Notes: generated by a model from the letters alone, not told the origin. DNA of 64,000 nt from Lactifluus volemus (GCA_022376515.1 WTXI01000021.1:406513-470512), one strand, 5' to 3'; positions 44,579-54,570 are shown, counted from the first letter of the stretch. A program made the numbers and translations.

Positions 44579-44587
44579 CATAAATAG
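44579..44587 (+). promoter_or_regulatory. TATA-like box of the LTR promoter
   Basis: CATAAATAG lies about 65 bp downstream of the bZIP array and before an ATG-free transcribed leader. Transcription start is expected around 44610; no start site is proven. Confidence 0.6.
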
Positions 44588-44804
44588 GGCCCTGTAGACG
44601 AGCTAAAGCCCCAGCTTCAGCTTCGTCTAGAATCGCAGTTCATTGTTCCCTGCTCACACTCGCATCGCATCTCCTCCTCTCTTCTTGTGAATCCCCTCTT
44701 TGTACCTTGATTCAGGTACTTCGCGCCACGATCAGACATCTGTGAATTTGTTCCATTTCCTTGTAACAAGTTCCCAGACGCCTGAACCCTAATACGAACG
44801 CGCT

Positions 44805-44828
44805 GTGAGAAGTAGTCTCACTTCTCAC
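44805..44828 (+). other. Hairpin in R/U5 of the LTR
   Basis: GTGAGAAGT pairs perfectly with ACTTCTCAC around a 6-nt loop. A structured RNA element of the leader is possible. It is present in both LTRs. Confidence 0.5.
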
Positions 44829-45382
44829 CTCGCGTCCGCGTTACAAACCTTAGTTCAACCTCTCACGAGTGTCCTTGGAAGGCGAGACTCCCTTGCATCC
44901 CAATTACACTCGCGCCCGTGTTGCGGTTGAACCCACACATCGTCATTCATCCATCTGCCACCGTCTATCCTCTTTAGGAACGGTAACTCCGACCATCGCG
45001 TGCGCCGGCCCGTATTAACCGCCTCACGCGATACGAACCCCGAGAGTTCGCACAGTCAAGTCTACTCCTTGTTGGACCTTGCCTGCGCGTTCTAGAATCG
45101 ACTATTTGGTGTTGCTAGTCTTGTCCGACTCGCCACAGCAAATAGCCAACCCGAACGAAGCTCACTTCGAGCCACGGTCCCTGCGAACCGTGACATAAGC
45201 TGAAGCTCGTCCCCTCCACTTCTTCGTCACAAGGAGTGTACCCCGAACGAACCAAACCGTTGCCCACTTTCTTTTCAGGCCGAGAAAGTGTGTGCCAGAG
45301 TGCACAGAAATTTTTCGTTCCTCTTGCTAGAGTGAACAACTTATAGGCTACTGAGACCGCTCCTCTTGCGAAGAGTGGGCGA

Positions 45383-47299
45383 TTGATCGACAAAACGGCT
45401 TCCATAACTGTTGGTTGGACCTCAGAGAAGGGGAAGCTCAGCAGAGTCGAAACCAGAGACGCACCAGACCTCCCAGACCACGTAGTTGGGCACGCCTTTT
45501 GGATAGAACGTCAAGAAAACCCCAAGCAAAGTGCCTATTGGGCTTTTGACAAAGGAGATCCACACGGACCCATCGAGTTTATCAACCAGAAGTGGTATCA
45601 CATCGAGTGGTTCGATAAACAACAGACCTACGCGACGGAGATAGGGAGATACATCACAAACGACGACATTGCACGATTTGAACTCGGCTGGTGGAAACCA
45701 AGTGATCCACAGCACCCAGACTATCCAGTACACGCGCTGTCCTTGACACCGGCAGGCTCAGGATCTGGAAGTACCCCAGAGCGACCCGAAGCACTTTCAC
45801 CTAGTGGACAGTTATTTGAACCGGTCTATCAAGCCGCACAACCCCCTTTAACCAGTGTTCCCCCAGGAATTCATCAGCAGCTTGAACCAACCTCGACGTT
45901 ACAAGTGCCCCCAGTACAAAAACAAATGGACTCACCATACTCCGACGTCAGTGTGTCAATGGTGACAGACCCAACCAGTGGAATGTTGGTAGATCCCACC
46001 ATGTTTCCAGCCGCCCTCTCCCCCTCTCCACAACCTCATCCTAGTGTGCCTAGTGGTAGTGCGTTCATCAGGTCTGCTGCAGTCAGCACTGCCATTACCG
46101 CACCAACAGCACTAGCGGGCATCACAGGATTCAGCTCCTCTGGGCAACCTGGAGGAGGACCTCCGGCTGGGGCACAGCCGGGAGGAAGTGGAGGCAGCGG
46201 TGGAGGCGGCGGTGGAGGCGGTGGAGGCGGGGGAGGAGGCGGAGGAGGAGCTCCCCCTCCGGGAGGACAAGCAGCAGGTGGTCAACCACACCAGTCTTCA
46301 GCCCTCTATGGCACGATCCCTGAAATTTTCAATGGGGATCGTGACGACCTCGCACGTTTCCGCCGCGCCTTCTCAGTCTTTTGGGAAATGAACCGGGACC
46401 ACCCCTCCATAAGCAACCCTTATCTGCGGGTCCTCACCTGTATAGGAAGGATCCGAGGCAAGGCAGTTGACCAGTGGGTTGATGGAATCATCCAGCCTCT
46501 CATGAATGGAGTGGCGATGTGGCGACAGTATCCACACCACCTCCTAGCCACTGATCCCAACGATGAAATGGTCTGGACAAACTTCGACAACGCATTCAGG
46601 GCACAGTTCGAAAACACTGTGGCCAGAGAGGAGGCGTTGGGAAGACTGCTCACCCTGGAGATGCAGGGGGAGGACCTCAAAACGTACATCAATGACTTCA
46701 ACACACTAATCGCTCTCGCCAAGTGGGGTCCAAACGAGCAAGGAACCCTCCTTCGGTTCAAGGATGGGCTGAAGCGAGCCCTCCGCGAAAAGATCATTGA
46801 CTTTGAACCCACCTTGCCTGACACTCTAGCGGGATGGCAGGCAGCGGCCCTGAGGCGCCAAGGGAGGTGGATCGAAGCCAGAGCCACCTCTGGAGACAGG
46901 CCAGGCCAGGACTTCCGCCGACGCCTTGCTGCGGCCTTGGGGAGGTACCAGCCAGGCAGACAAGCGAAGCCACGGCCCTCAGACGCCATGGACGTGGACG
47001 CCATTCGCACAGGGGGGCCTACCCCTGAAGAAAAAAAGAAGCTACGCGCGGAAGGACGATGTTTCTTCTGCCGCCGGCAGGGCCACATGAGTAGCTCATG
47101 CCCTGAGAAGAAAAAGGGCCAGCACAAGGACAGCAAGCCTGCACAGCGCCCTGCCGCAGTGCGGGCTGTCGAAGAAGAAAGAAAGGAAATCACCCGCGAC
47201 CAGCTTATGGACGGACTTATGAAGTTGTCCGACGACGACAAGGAACGCTTTATCAAGGATATGGTTGACTCCACCGACTCTGCGCCCCAGGATTTTTGA
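45383..47299 (+). CDS. gag: Gag polyprotein of the chromovirus
   Basis: The frame is open for 638 codons from 45383, but its first ATG is at 45926 (codon 182). The upstream part reads as orderly protein (GHAFWIERQENPKQSAYWAF, WYHIEWFDKQ). A long polyglycine stretch lies around 46185-46255. The capsid-like region follows (IPEIFNGDRDDLARFRRAF ... TYINDFNTLI). A C-x2-C-x4-H-x4-C zinc knuckle (CFFCRRQGHMSSSC, ~47059-47100) would bind RNA. It stops at 47297-47299. Initiation is either at 45926 or at a non-AUG codon upstream. Confidence 0.88.
   Translation: MIDKTASITVGWTSEKGKLSRVETRDAPDLPDHVVGHAFWIERQENPKQSAYWAFDKGDPHGPIEFINQKWYHIEWFDKQQTYATEIGRYITNDDIARFELGWWKPSDPQHPDYPVHALSLTPAGSGSGSTPERPEALSPSGQLFEPVYQAAQPPLTSVPPGIHQQLEPTSTLQVPPVQKQMDSPYSDVSVSMVTDPTSGMLVDPTMFPAALSPSPQPHPSVPSGSAFIRSAAVSTAITAPTALAGITGFSSSGQPGGGPPAGAQPGGSGGSGGGGGGGGGGGGGGGGGAPPPGGQAAGGQPHQSSALYGTIPEIFNGDRDDLARFRRAFSVFWEMNRDHPSISNPYLRVLTCIGRIRGKAVDQWVDGIIQPLMNGVAMWRQYPHHLLATDPNDEMVWTNFDNAFRAQFENTVAREEALGRLLTLEMQGEDLKTYINDFNTLIALAKWGPNEQGTLLRFKDGLKRALREKIIDFEPTLPDTLAGWQAAALRRQGRWIEARATSGDRPGQDFRRRLAAALGRYQPGRQAKPRPSDAMDVDAIRTGGPTPEEKKKLRAEGRCFFCRRQGHMSSSCPEKKKGQHKDSKPAQRPAAVRAVEEERKEITRDQLMDGLMKLSDDDKERFIKDMVDSTDSAPQDF
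47266..47299 (+). other. gag-pol frame change region (-1)
   Basis: The pol frame is -1 relative to gag and opens just after a TGA at ~47263, so the two frames overlap for about 35 nt, ending in GATTTTTGA. Programmed -1 slippage on the T run, or termination-reinitiation, would join them. No precise slippery heptamer is asserted. Confidence 0.5.
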
Positions 47300-50200
47300 A
47301 GAGCTCGTGCCGCGCGACCTGGGTACGAGCCTTAGGACTGAAACGAATGTACATTAGCTATGCCAATGCCAATGCTTTGAATTTGCCCATTTCGTTTTCA
47401 AATGTCCACAAAACGGTCGCAGATGTCGCCTTAGTCGACAGTGGAGCCACGGAAAACTTCCTTGATCAGCGCACAGTCCGTCGATGGGGGCTCAGCACTC
47501 ATAAACTCCCTCGCCCCCGCTACGTCTACAATGTGGATGGAACCCAGAACCAAGCTGGGACACTTACGGAGTACTGTGTTCTTCGCTGTGTCGTAGGAGA
47601 CAAAGATACCCTCCAGCGGTTCTATGTCACCAGTCTTGGCAAAGATCGTGTACTCTTGGGGCACCCCTGGCTCTCAGAGTTCAATCCTCGCATCGATTGG
47701 ACCAAGGGGGAAGTGCAGAATGGAGGAGTACGGATCGAGACCAAGTGGAGGAAGTTTCAGCGCCCTCGTCAGATATACAAGGACAGGGAAAAGGAACCAG
47801 CACGCATTGATCGCACCAATGTGGCCCAGGAATGGGCCATAAAGGCGCACCAAGAGCAGGTGGCCAGTGGGGAAAGGCACGAGGTGCTGCCACCCCAATA
47901 CCAGGACTATGCGGACGTCTTTGACGAAGAGAAATCCCATCGCTTCCCACCTTCACGACCAGAGGATCATGCCATCATCTTGAAGGAGGACACCCCAGCT
48001 ACCATCAATTGTAAGGTCTATGCCCTTACGAGGGAGGAGAAGGAAGCGACCCAGAAGTTCTTGAAAGAGAATGAGCAGTGGGGATTCATTGAAAAGTCCA
48101 ACTCTCCTTGGTCAACCCCTTGGTTCTTTATAAAGAAAAGAGATGGGAGTCTCCGACCCATCCAGGACTATAGGGAAGTGAACAGTTGGACGATTCGAGA
48201 TGTGTACCCCATCCCTCGCATTGAGCAAATTCTGGAAGCGCTGCATGGACGCACCCTCTTCACGGCACTAGACATTCGTTGGGGCTATCATAACATCCAG
48301 ATTCGCCCTGAGGATCGATGGAAGGCCGCGTTTAAGACTCCCTTTGGCCTGTACCAACCAAAGGTGATGCTCTTCGGCCTCCAGAACTCTCCAGCCACCT
48401 TTCAGCGTTGCATGGATCGGGTCTTCGCTAAGATCATGAACCGCTACCCAGGGAAGGTGTTTGTGTACATGGACGACGTCTTGGTGGCCACAGGGGGAGA
48501 TGTGGAGGAGCACAGGAAGATAGTCCGAGAAATCCTCGAGATGTTCCGCCGGGAGTCCTTCTTCCTCAAACTGTCGAAGTGCAAGTTTGAGCAGACCAGC
48601 ATTGACTACCTTGGCATCCGCGTGGAACATGGGACTATCCGCATCGATCCCACGAAGAGGAAAGGACTATCTCAATGGCCTCGAACCTTGTCTTCAGTGA
48701 AAGAGGTCCGGAGCACGCTTGGTGTTTTGGGGTACCAGAGACCATTCATCCCCCACTTTGCACATCTTGCGGCGCCACTCACTGCTTTACTGAAGAAGGG
48801 ACGACCATTCAAATGGACGGATGAGTGCACCAAGGCCCTGGATGCACTCCTCCAGATCATAGAGTCCGATCCTGTCCTCCAAAGACCTGATTATGACCGC
48901 CCCTTCGAGATGGAGGTGGATGCGTCCCAGTATGCCACTGGGGCCATCCTCTACCAACGAAATGACAAACAGAGGCTCTGTCCAGTGGGCTACCACTCCC
49001 AGACATTGAACGAAGCTGAGAGAGGGTATGACGTCCACGATAGAGAGCTCTTGGCGGTGATTCGGGGTTTGCGACGATGGAGACACTTGTTCCTCTCCTC
49101 TCCTTTCACTGCCATTGTGCACACCGATCATAATAATCTTCGATACTACCGGCAACCCCAGAGAATCAACCGACGCGTAGCAAGGTACCTCAGTGACCTT
49201 GCGGACTACAATTACAAACTGGTGCACCGCCCAGGCAAGCTGAACAAGGCGGACGCGCTGTCCAGACCACCAGGAGTGGACGAAGGGAAACACGATAACG
49301 AAAACACCCTTGTCCTGCCTGACAAACTCTTCGCACGGGCAGCGGAGGTCAGTAGTCTCGAACAACAGGTTTGGGATTGGCAAGCACGCACACCGAGCTA
49401 TTTCGCAGAGCTGCATCGCTCCTACCCACTGGACTCAGTGAATCACCACTGGGTGCACCAAGGAAGATCTGTGGTCGCAGACCAGGAGGATCTGAAGCGA
49501 CAGATCTTGCATGAGTACCATGACCACGCCTTGGCTGGGCATCCAGGCATCGCCACGACGCTTCAGAAGGTGTCTGAGGACTACTGGTGGCCAACGATGC
49601 GACAGTTCGTCCAGAACTATGTTAAGGGATGTGCAACTTGCCAAATGACGAAACCCAACACTGTGAAACCTAAACCACCATTGATGCCGATCACTGTTGA
49701 ACCGAAGGCAATCCCTTTCCAGACCATTTCCCTTGACCTCATCACCGATCTCCCAGTCTCAAAGGGATATGACTCGATCCTCACAGTAGTGGACCACGAT
49801 TGCTCGAAGGCAGCCTTCTTCTTGCCCTGTCAGAAGACAATTGACGCAGAAGAAGTGGCCCGGCTCTATGTGGAGCACATCTTCCCTCTCTTTGGCTGCC
49901 CCCACCACATCATCTCGGACAGAGATCCCCGTTTTACTGCACACTTCACCCGCCAGATGTGTGAACTGCTAGGAATCACACAGAACATCAGCTCTGCTTA
50001 TCATCCGCAGACTGATGGACAATCGGAACGCGCTAATCAGTGGGTGGAGCAGTATTTACGGATCTATGGAAGCAGCCAACAAGACGACTGGGCAAACCTT
50101 CTTCCTCTTGCCCAATTTGTTCACAACTCCTGGCCAAATGCGAGCACAGGGAAGGCTCCCTGTGAGCTCTTGTGGGGCGCAAACCCAATCATCCACCCCT

Positions 50201-50454
50201 CCGGAAAAAGCACAAATATCCCAGTGTTACATCAAAGACAAATGTGGCTTAAGGAGGCTAGGGAGCGCGCCCAGGATGCTATCAGAAAAGCGCAGGAACT
50301 GTGGCTGAAAAGGCGCCAGAGAAGGAAGGGTCAAAGGCACTTCTACCCATTCGAAAAAGGGCAGCAAGTGTTGTTGGAAGGAACAAACCTAAAGACAATC
50401 TACCCGTCCGCAAAGTTGGGACCCAAAAAGATATGGTCCATTCCCCATCATTGA
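47296..50454 (+). CDS. pol: Pol polyprotein: protease, RT, RNase H, integrase
   Basis: A 1052-codon frame. It has an aspartic protease (VDSGATENFLD, ~residue 47), a reverse transcriptase with FVYMDDVLV (~390), RNase H with MEVDASQYATGAILY (~540), a zinc-binding HHCC head of integrase (~745-782, HPGIATTL...CATCQ) and a DDE core at D ~812, D ~873 (ISDRDPRF) and E ~908 (TDGQSERANQ). The frame stops early (SIPHH) because of one extra A in the run at 50425-50429; without it the reading continues into the chromodomain frame. This may be a sequencing error or an inactivating change. Confidence 0.93.
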   Translation: MKSSCRATWVRALGLKRMYISYANANALNLPISFSNVHKTVADVALVDSGATENFLDQRTVRRWGLSTHKLPRPRYVYNVDGTQNQAGTLTEYCVLRCVVGDKDTLQRFYVTSLGKDRVLLGHPWLSEFNPRIDWTKGEVQNGGVRIETKWRKFQRPRQIYKDREKEPARIDRTNVAQEWAIKAHQEQVASGERHEVLPPQYQDYADVFDEEKSHRFPPSRPEDHAIILKEDTPATINCKVYALTREEKEATQKFLKENEQWGFIEKSNSPWSTPWFFIKKRDGSLRPIQDYREVNSWTIRDVYPIPRIEQILEALHGRTLFTALDIRWGYHNIQIRPEDRWKAAFKTPFGLYQPKVMLFGLQNSPATFQRCMDRVFAKIMNRYPGKVFVYMDDVLVATGGDVEEHRKIVREILEMFRRESFFLKLSKCKFEQTSIDYLGIRVEHGTIRIDPTKRKGLSQWPRTLSSVKEVRSTLGVLGYQRPFIPHFAHLAAPLTALLKKGRPFKWTDECTKALDALLQIIESDPVLQRPDYDRPFEMEVDASQYATGAILYQRNDKQRLCPVGYHSQTLNEAERGYDVHDRELLAVIRGLRRWRHLFLSSPFTAIVHTDHNNLRYYRQPQRINRRVARYLSDLADYNYKLVHRPGKLNKADALSRPPGVDEGKHDNENTLVLPDKLFARAAEVSSLEQQVWDWQARTPSYFAELHRSYPLDSVNHHWVHQGRSVVADQEDLKRQILHEYHDHALAGHPGIATTLQKVSEDYWWPTMRQFVQNYVKGCATCQMTKPNTVKPKPPLMPITVEPKAIPFQTISLDLITDLPVSKGYDSILTVVDHDCSKAAFFLPCQKTIDAEEVARLYVEHIFPLFGCPHHIISDRDPRFTAHFTRQMCELLGITQNISSAYHPQTDGQSERANQWVEQYLRIYGSSQQDDWANLLPLAQFVHNSWPNASTGKAPCELLWGANPIIHPSGKSTNIPVLHQRQMWLKEARERAQDAIRKAQELWLKRRQRRKGQRHFYPFEKGQQVLLEGTNLKTIYPSAKLGPKKIWSIPHH

Positions 50455-51754
50455 CGTCATTTCCCCAGTGGTGTACCGCCTCCAGCTTCCCCCACATTGG
50501 CGCATTCACAATGTCTTCCATGCGTCCTTGTTAACACCTTACAAGGAGACGGAAGAGCATGGGCGCAACTTCACAGAACCGCCACCTGATCTGATGGAAG
50601 GCGAACCAGAATATGAGGTGGAGCAGATCATTGATGCGCGCAAGAAAGGGAAGGCAGAGAAGCTTGAGTATCTCCTTCGTTGGAAGGGATATTCACCCAC
50701 TCATGATAGTTGGGAACCTGCTGGCAATGTGAAGGCTCCGGAGCTCATTAAGGAGTTCTATCAGCGCAACCCCAATGCGATAGGGGGAGGAAGGATAAAA
50801 GCGAAGAGGAAGAAACGGATCCGCACCATCATCATCCCCACTACCTCCTCCTCCATGAGTAATGCCTTACAACTTGCGTTCCAATACCCCAACTCAGAGG
50901 AGGACTACCTCCAACTCCTCGACTCGTCGTTCGACTCCCTCACGGTCTGTGAGGGGGGAGAGTGGTCCCTCTCAGAGACGTCCCTTGCCGAGGACACCCC
51001 AGCAGAACCAGCCCAGATCAGCGCCGCCACCGTACAGGAGGACCACCCGCTCGCCTCGCCAAGAGCCTCGCCGCAGCACCTCGTACCATCCGAGGACCCC
51101 ATCTCCTCTCCCAGGCCCGACGCCGCCTCCCCAACTCTCGCCTATCCAGGAAGCCCTGGAGACGCTAGCAGCGGACATGAGGTTCCAGCCAGAAGTCATG
51201 TCGCTGGAGACCCCCACGCGCTGCGATCCGAATCCCCTCACGATCCCTGGAAGGTCTTCGGCTGGGCCCAACCTTCTGCAGGTGACGGTGCTCATCAACT
51301 CCAGGGGATACGTGCAGCAGATGGGGACGGCCTACGTTCACTCGTCGTCGCGTCTTCGTCGCATGGGGGGCCGTCTGGTGGTGATTCCGGAGTCAGCCCT
51401 CTGAGAATCACGGGCAAGCGCAAGAGGAAGGGGAAGAAGTCACATTATTGTGGCAAGTGCAACAAGGACGGGGTGGACCACAAGTACGAGAACTGTCCTT
51501 TGTGGAGGGAGTGCCTCTATTGCCAGAAGAGAGGGCACTACTCCCATGACTGTCACCACCCCCATACGCGTTGCACTGTCTATAGGTGCCGGGTCTTCCC
51601 TGACCACCAGTACTATGGGAGGAACTGTCCTATCAGGGCCACGGAGTTGCGGCCCGTTACTCATCTTTGGGATGAGTATGATGCAGATGACGTCGACGCA
51701 GGTGAGGCGCTTTTTGATGACATTGACTGGGAGTCCATGGACAGGGGTGACTGA
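50430..51754 (+). CDS. Pol C-terminal part: chromodomain and zinc-knuckle extension
   Basis: Continues pol in the +1 frame. A tail of integrase (VVYRLQLPPHWRIHNVFHAS) is followed by a chromodomain (YEVEQIIDARKKGKAEKLEY, WKGYSPTHDSWEP; ~50617-50757), which usually directs integration to heterochromatin. Unusually, about 330 more codons follow: Ser/Pro-rich sequence, a basic KRKRKGKK patch, then three Cys/His clusters (CGKCN..H..C, CLYCQKRGHYSHDC, CTVYRC..H..C; ~51449-51636) and an acidic end. The middle one is a classic CCHC knuckle. The role is unknown; RNA or DNA binding is inferred. Confidence 0.85.
50862..51404 (+). CDS. Overlapping ORF in the chromovirus (180 aa)
   Basis: An ATG-started 180-codon frame (MPYNLRSNTPTQRR...) lies in a different frame wholly inside the C-terminal part of pol. 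It ends with a hydrophobic, ordered-looking segment (LLQVTVLINSRGYVQQMGTAYV). The N-terminal half is Arg/Ser/Pro-rich. Both frames are open over 543 nt, so either this is a true overprinted gene or one frame is only coincidentally open. No domain is recognised. Confidence 0.45.
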   Translation: MPYNLRSNTPTQRRTTSNSSTRRSTPSRSVRGESGPSQRRPLPRTPQQNQPRSAPPPYRRTTRSPRQEPRRSTSYHPRTPSPLPGPTPPPQLSPIQEALETLAADMRFQPEVMSLETPTRCDPNPLTIPGRSSAGPNLLQVTVLINSRGYVQQMGTAYVHSSSRLRRMGGRLVVIPESAL

Positions 51755-51777
51755 GGCGCATGGTGGTACATGCGCCT

Positions 51778-51788
51778 AAGAGAGAGGG
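51778..51788 (+). other. Polypurine tract
   Basis: AAGAGAGAGGG lies three bases before the 3' LTR; it would prime plus-strand DNA synthesis. Confidence 0.8.
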
Positions 51789-51791
51789 TAC

Positions 51792-52728
51792 TGTTACGGT
51801 TATGCGGGCCGCCCGGCCCATTTCTTACTATTTTCCGTCTGATTTTCGACTTGCGTTGTGACCTAGGATCCCTTTCCTTGGCCAGCCCCTTCTGTTCCGC
51901 TTCTAGGGGCTGTGCGTCGCCGTTTAGATGTGTATTTGACTCAGGGATCATGACTCAAATCTTGAGTCAGCGTTCTTGACTCAGATCTTGAGTCAGACGC
52001 ACTGAGTCAGTTCTTGAGTCATCAGAACTGACTCAGGTCCTTAGTCAATAGTCTTGACTTCGCTACTGTACTGTGACCTTTGTAGGATAGTTGGCTGGCC
52101 CTCTGTACGCATAAATAGGGCCCTGTAGACGAGCTAAAGCCCCAGCTTCAGCTTCGTCTAGAAATCGCAGTTCATTGTTCCCTGCTCACACTCGCATCGC
52201 ATCTCCTCCTCTCTCTTGTGAATCCCCTCTTTGTACCTTGATTCAGGTACTTTCGCGCCACGATCAGACATCTGTGAATTTGTTCCATTTCCTTGTAACA
52301 AGTTCCCAGACGCCTGAACCCTAATACGAACGCGCTGTGAGAAGTAGTCTCACTTCTCACCTCGCGTCCGCGTTACAAACCTTAGTTCAACCTCTCACGA
52401 GTGTCCTTGGAAGGCGAGACTCCCTTGCATCCCAATTACACTCGCGCCCGTGTTGCGGTTTGAACCTACACATCGTCATTCATCCATCTGCCACCGTCTA
52501 TCCTCTTTAGGAACGGTAACTCCGACCATCGCGTGCGCCGGCCCGTATTAACCGCCTCACGCGATACGAACCCCGAGAGTTCGCACAGTCAAGTCTACTC
52601 CTTGTTGGACCTTGCCTGCGCGTTCTAGAATCGACTATTTGGTGTTGCTAGTCTTGTCCGACTCGCCACAGCAAATAGCCAACCAGAACGACGCTCACTT
52701 CGAGCCACGGTCCCTGCGAACCGTGACA
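51792..52728 (+). repeat. 3' LTR of the chromovirus
   Basis: Same content as the 5' LTR, including the bZIP array (51937-52035) and TATA-like box. Differences seen include GTTTAG against GTTTTAG, TAGAAATCG against TAGAATCG, and AACCAGAACGACG against AACCCGAACGAAG. Confidence 0.95.
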
Positions 52729-53899
52729 ATGATCGAGTCACCGCTTTTCACGCCACCGCGCCTCATCGGCCGGAATCCCTGCGGACACTTGAAGAGTGGC
52801 AGCCCCAACGGCTGTGTTGCAGGAGGAAGACTCGGCTACCGAAAGTGAGTAGAGTGGTCAAGAGGTTACCATCAGGCCCGGGTGCGAGTTGTTGGGTAGT
52901 GCTGAGCAGTCTGCAAAATACGTGGACAATACCTTGCCACGTGTGTCAAATGTGACGTAAGTAGAATCGGACTCGAGCACACCAGTCAACACGGCATTTT
53001 AATAGTTATCTGCCTGCTCCCGCTTCCGTCGACAGGCTGCGGCACGAAACTGAAGGTCAGAGTCAAAGAGAAAGTGATTTCGTGATTGGAGCTATAGGAT
53101 TAGCAGCCTTTGAACTTGGGGAAAGAAAAGGAAACACACGAAGTTGAAGGTTACGCAGTATAGCCAAGAAGTCCAACTCCTTGAAAGTGTCCTTGTTGAT
53201 TGAGGATTGCAGACAGGGATATGAAGTGAACAAGGAACGATGAGAGTTACGATGTGTGATGGAAATGGTAATGAGGCCATTGGGGGAGCAGGAAACATGG
53301 GACAAAAGCTCACCTAGACTGGGTGTATCCCCTTGAGAGATTCGAGGCAGACCAAGTACTTTGGCGCGCGGGTGAGGCACGGACAGGGCGTGACCCTGAC
53401 AGGTCACGCCCTGTTCAAAAAGACATGGCAGAAGCATATAACAATGGAATCCACAGAGAGATCCATGTAAAAAGTTTATGATAACTTTGACAGACAGAGA
53501 CAAAACATACCCTGTCCCACAACGATAGCATATTGCAACAGTGGGCATGACCCTGCGGGTCACGCCAATATATCGATCAGAAAAACATACCAGAGTGACA
53601 GTAACACATCACAAAACATACTCGTTAAGGCACAACATATGTTTTTTTTTGTGCGGAACAAACAGGAAAGGCAGGCAATCGACACGAAAAAAGGACGGAA
53701 GGACCGTAAGAGTTTCATCCGAAGGCCAAGAAAGGAAAATGATGATGTAAGTTGATTACCAACACCTGTCATCAGCGGGTGTGATTACGGGCGCATAGAC
53801 CTTGCAAGCAAGGTAATTACTATCTTCGTCTATCTGATACATCGCTTTACAAAAAAAAAAAGAAGGTTCTCAACTATATCGGTTCGCCCTTCCCATCTT
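52729..53899. other. Intergenic with GGTCACGCC hairpins
   Basis: CAGGGCGTGACC and GGTCACGCCCTG form a 12-bp-stem hairpin (about 53386-53415). A related inverted element (GGCATGACCCTGCGGGTCACGCC) lies about 150 bp on (~53545-53567). The 166-codon minus-strand frame at 53063-53563 has no known domain. No other gene. Confidence 0.5.
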
Positions 53900-54570
53900 T
53901 TACTTAGTTCCTTTTTGTCTGAGAACACCACGCAGAGATTATGAACTATGATCCTGGTCTGCCAGTGTTTGACCTAATGCACCTTTGGACGACTCGTGCG
54001 CGCCCACAGCTGAGGGTTCCGTGATGTCATCCGTGAAGGCTTGGTCCAAAGCTGGTTTCCCTATCAAATAAATGATCCTCGTTGTCCCATCGTACGGGAA
54101 TTCCTTCCGGCGTAACCCTACGTATGCCCTTGACTTGTCGACCAACATCATACTCTACGCACCTTTCAACAAATCTGCTCAACCCGCGAGCGACAAATAG
54201 GGTTCCACGGCGGGCGGTGTTGACAAATGCGGAAATCCGAAGGTTGTCAGTGGCGTCTTCCTTCTGGGCATTGGTCTATGATGGGTTCCTCACGACGAAT
54301 GGAAATGCTGCAAGCGGGATCGACTACATCTTCGATAACTGGAGCGAGACTGTGAGCACTCTGAGCCCTTTTAGAAACTACCCGAGGAGTTCGCTGATGA
54401 TGGTCCTTTGAACTTAGCCTTTCGTGTACAACGCCACATCGCAAGTGATGACTATCGGAGATTCGAAGCTATTGGACAGCGTGGAAATGGTGGACCGGGG
54501 ACAAGTGGAGGATGCTTATGCCGAGGTTTATGTTGTTCAATCAGGTGTCCGAGGCGATAGATGGAGGACG
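53900..54570 (+). pseudogene. GH18 chitinase pseudogene (C-terminal part)
   Basis: Pieces match the later part of fungal GH18 chitinases in the right order: an NYD-containing stretch (~53941), PNAPLDDSCAPTAEGSV and VKAWSKAGFPI, PSYGNSF (equivalent of PAYGHSF), PFNKSAQPA, GVDKCGNP, YDGFLTTNGNAASGIDYIFDNWSE, a plausible GT-AG intron (about 54350-54417, GTGAGC...CTTAG), then PFVYNATSQVM and DDYRRFEA. Several frameshifts and in-frame stops occur, so no product is expected. The N-terminal catalytic part (DGxDxDxE motif) is not seen. Confidence 0.7.

Larger units (their letters stand above)
44260..45195 (+). repeat. 5' LTR of the chromovirus
   Basis: Matches 51792-52728 almost throughout. U3 includes an array of TGA(C/G)TCA sites, a TATA-like CATAAATAG at 44579-44587, and a 9-bp-stem hairpin (44805-44828) downstream in R/U5. 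Confidence 0.95.
44260..52728 (+). mobile_element. Ty3/gypsy chromovirus (LTR retrotransposon)
   Basis: About 8.5 kb, with two LTRs of ~936 bp (TGTTACGG...CCGTGACA), gag, pol (protease, RT, RNase H, integrase), a chromodomain, and a polypurine tract before the 3' LTR. By eye the LTRs differ at roughly eight places, mostly 1-nt length changes, so the insertion is fairly young. A clean 5-bp target duplication is not seen (CATGG before, ATGAT after). pol carries one extra A near 50427. The integrase plus chromodomain arrangement is diagnostic of chromoviruses. Confidence 0.95.

Noticed and set aside
46420..47274. A 284-codon minus-strand frame
   Set aside because: It is antisense to gag, which has a zinc knuckle and capsid-like region.
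53063..53563. A 166-codon minus-strand frame near the 3' LTR
   Set aside because: No domain, no splice structure or homologous copy in the window, and it overlaps inverted repeats.
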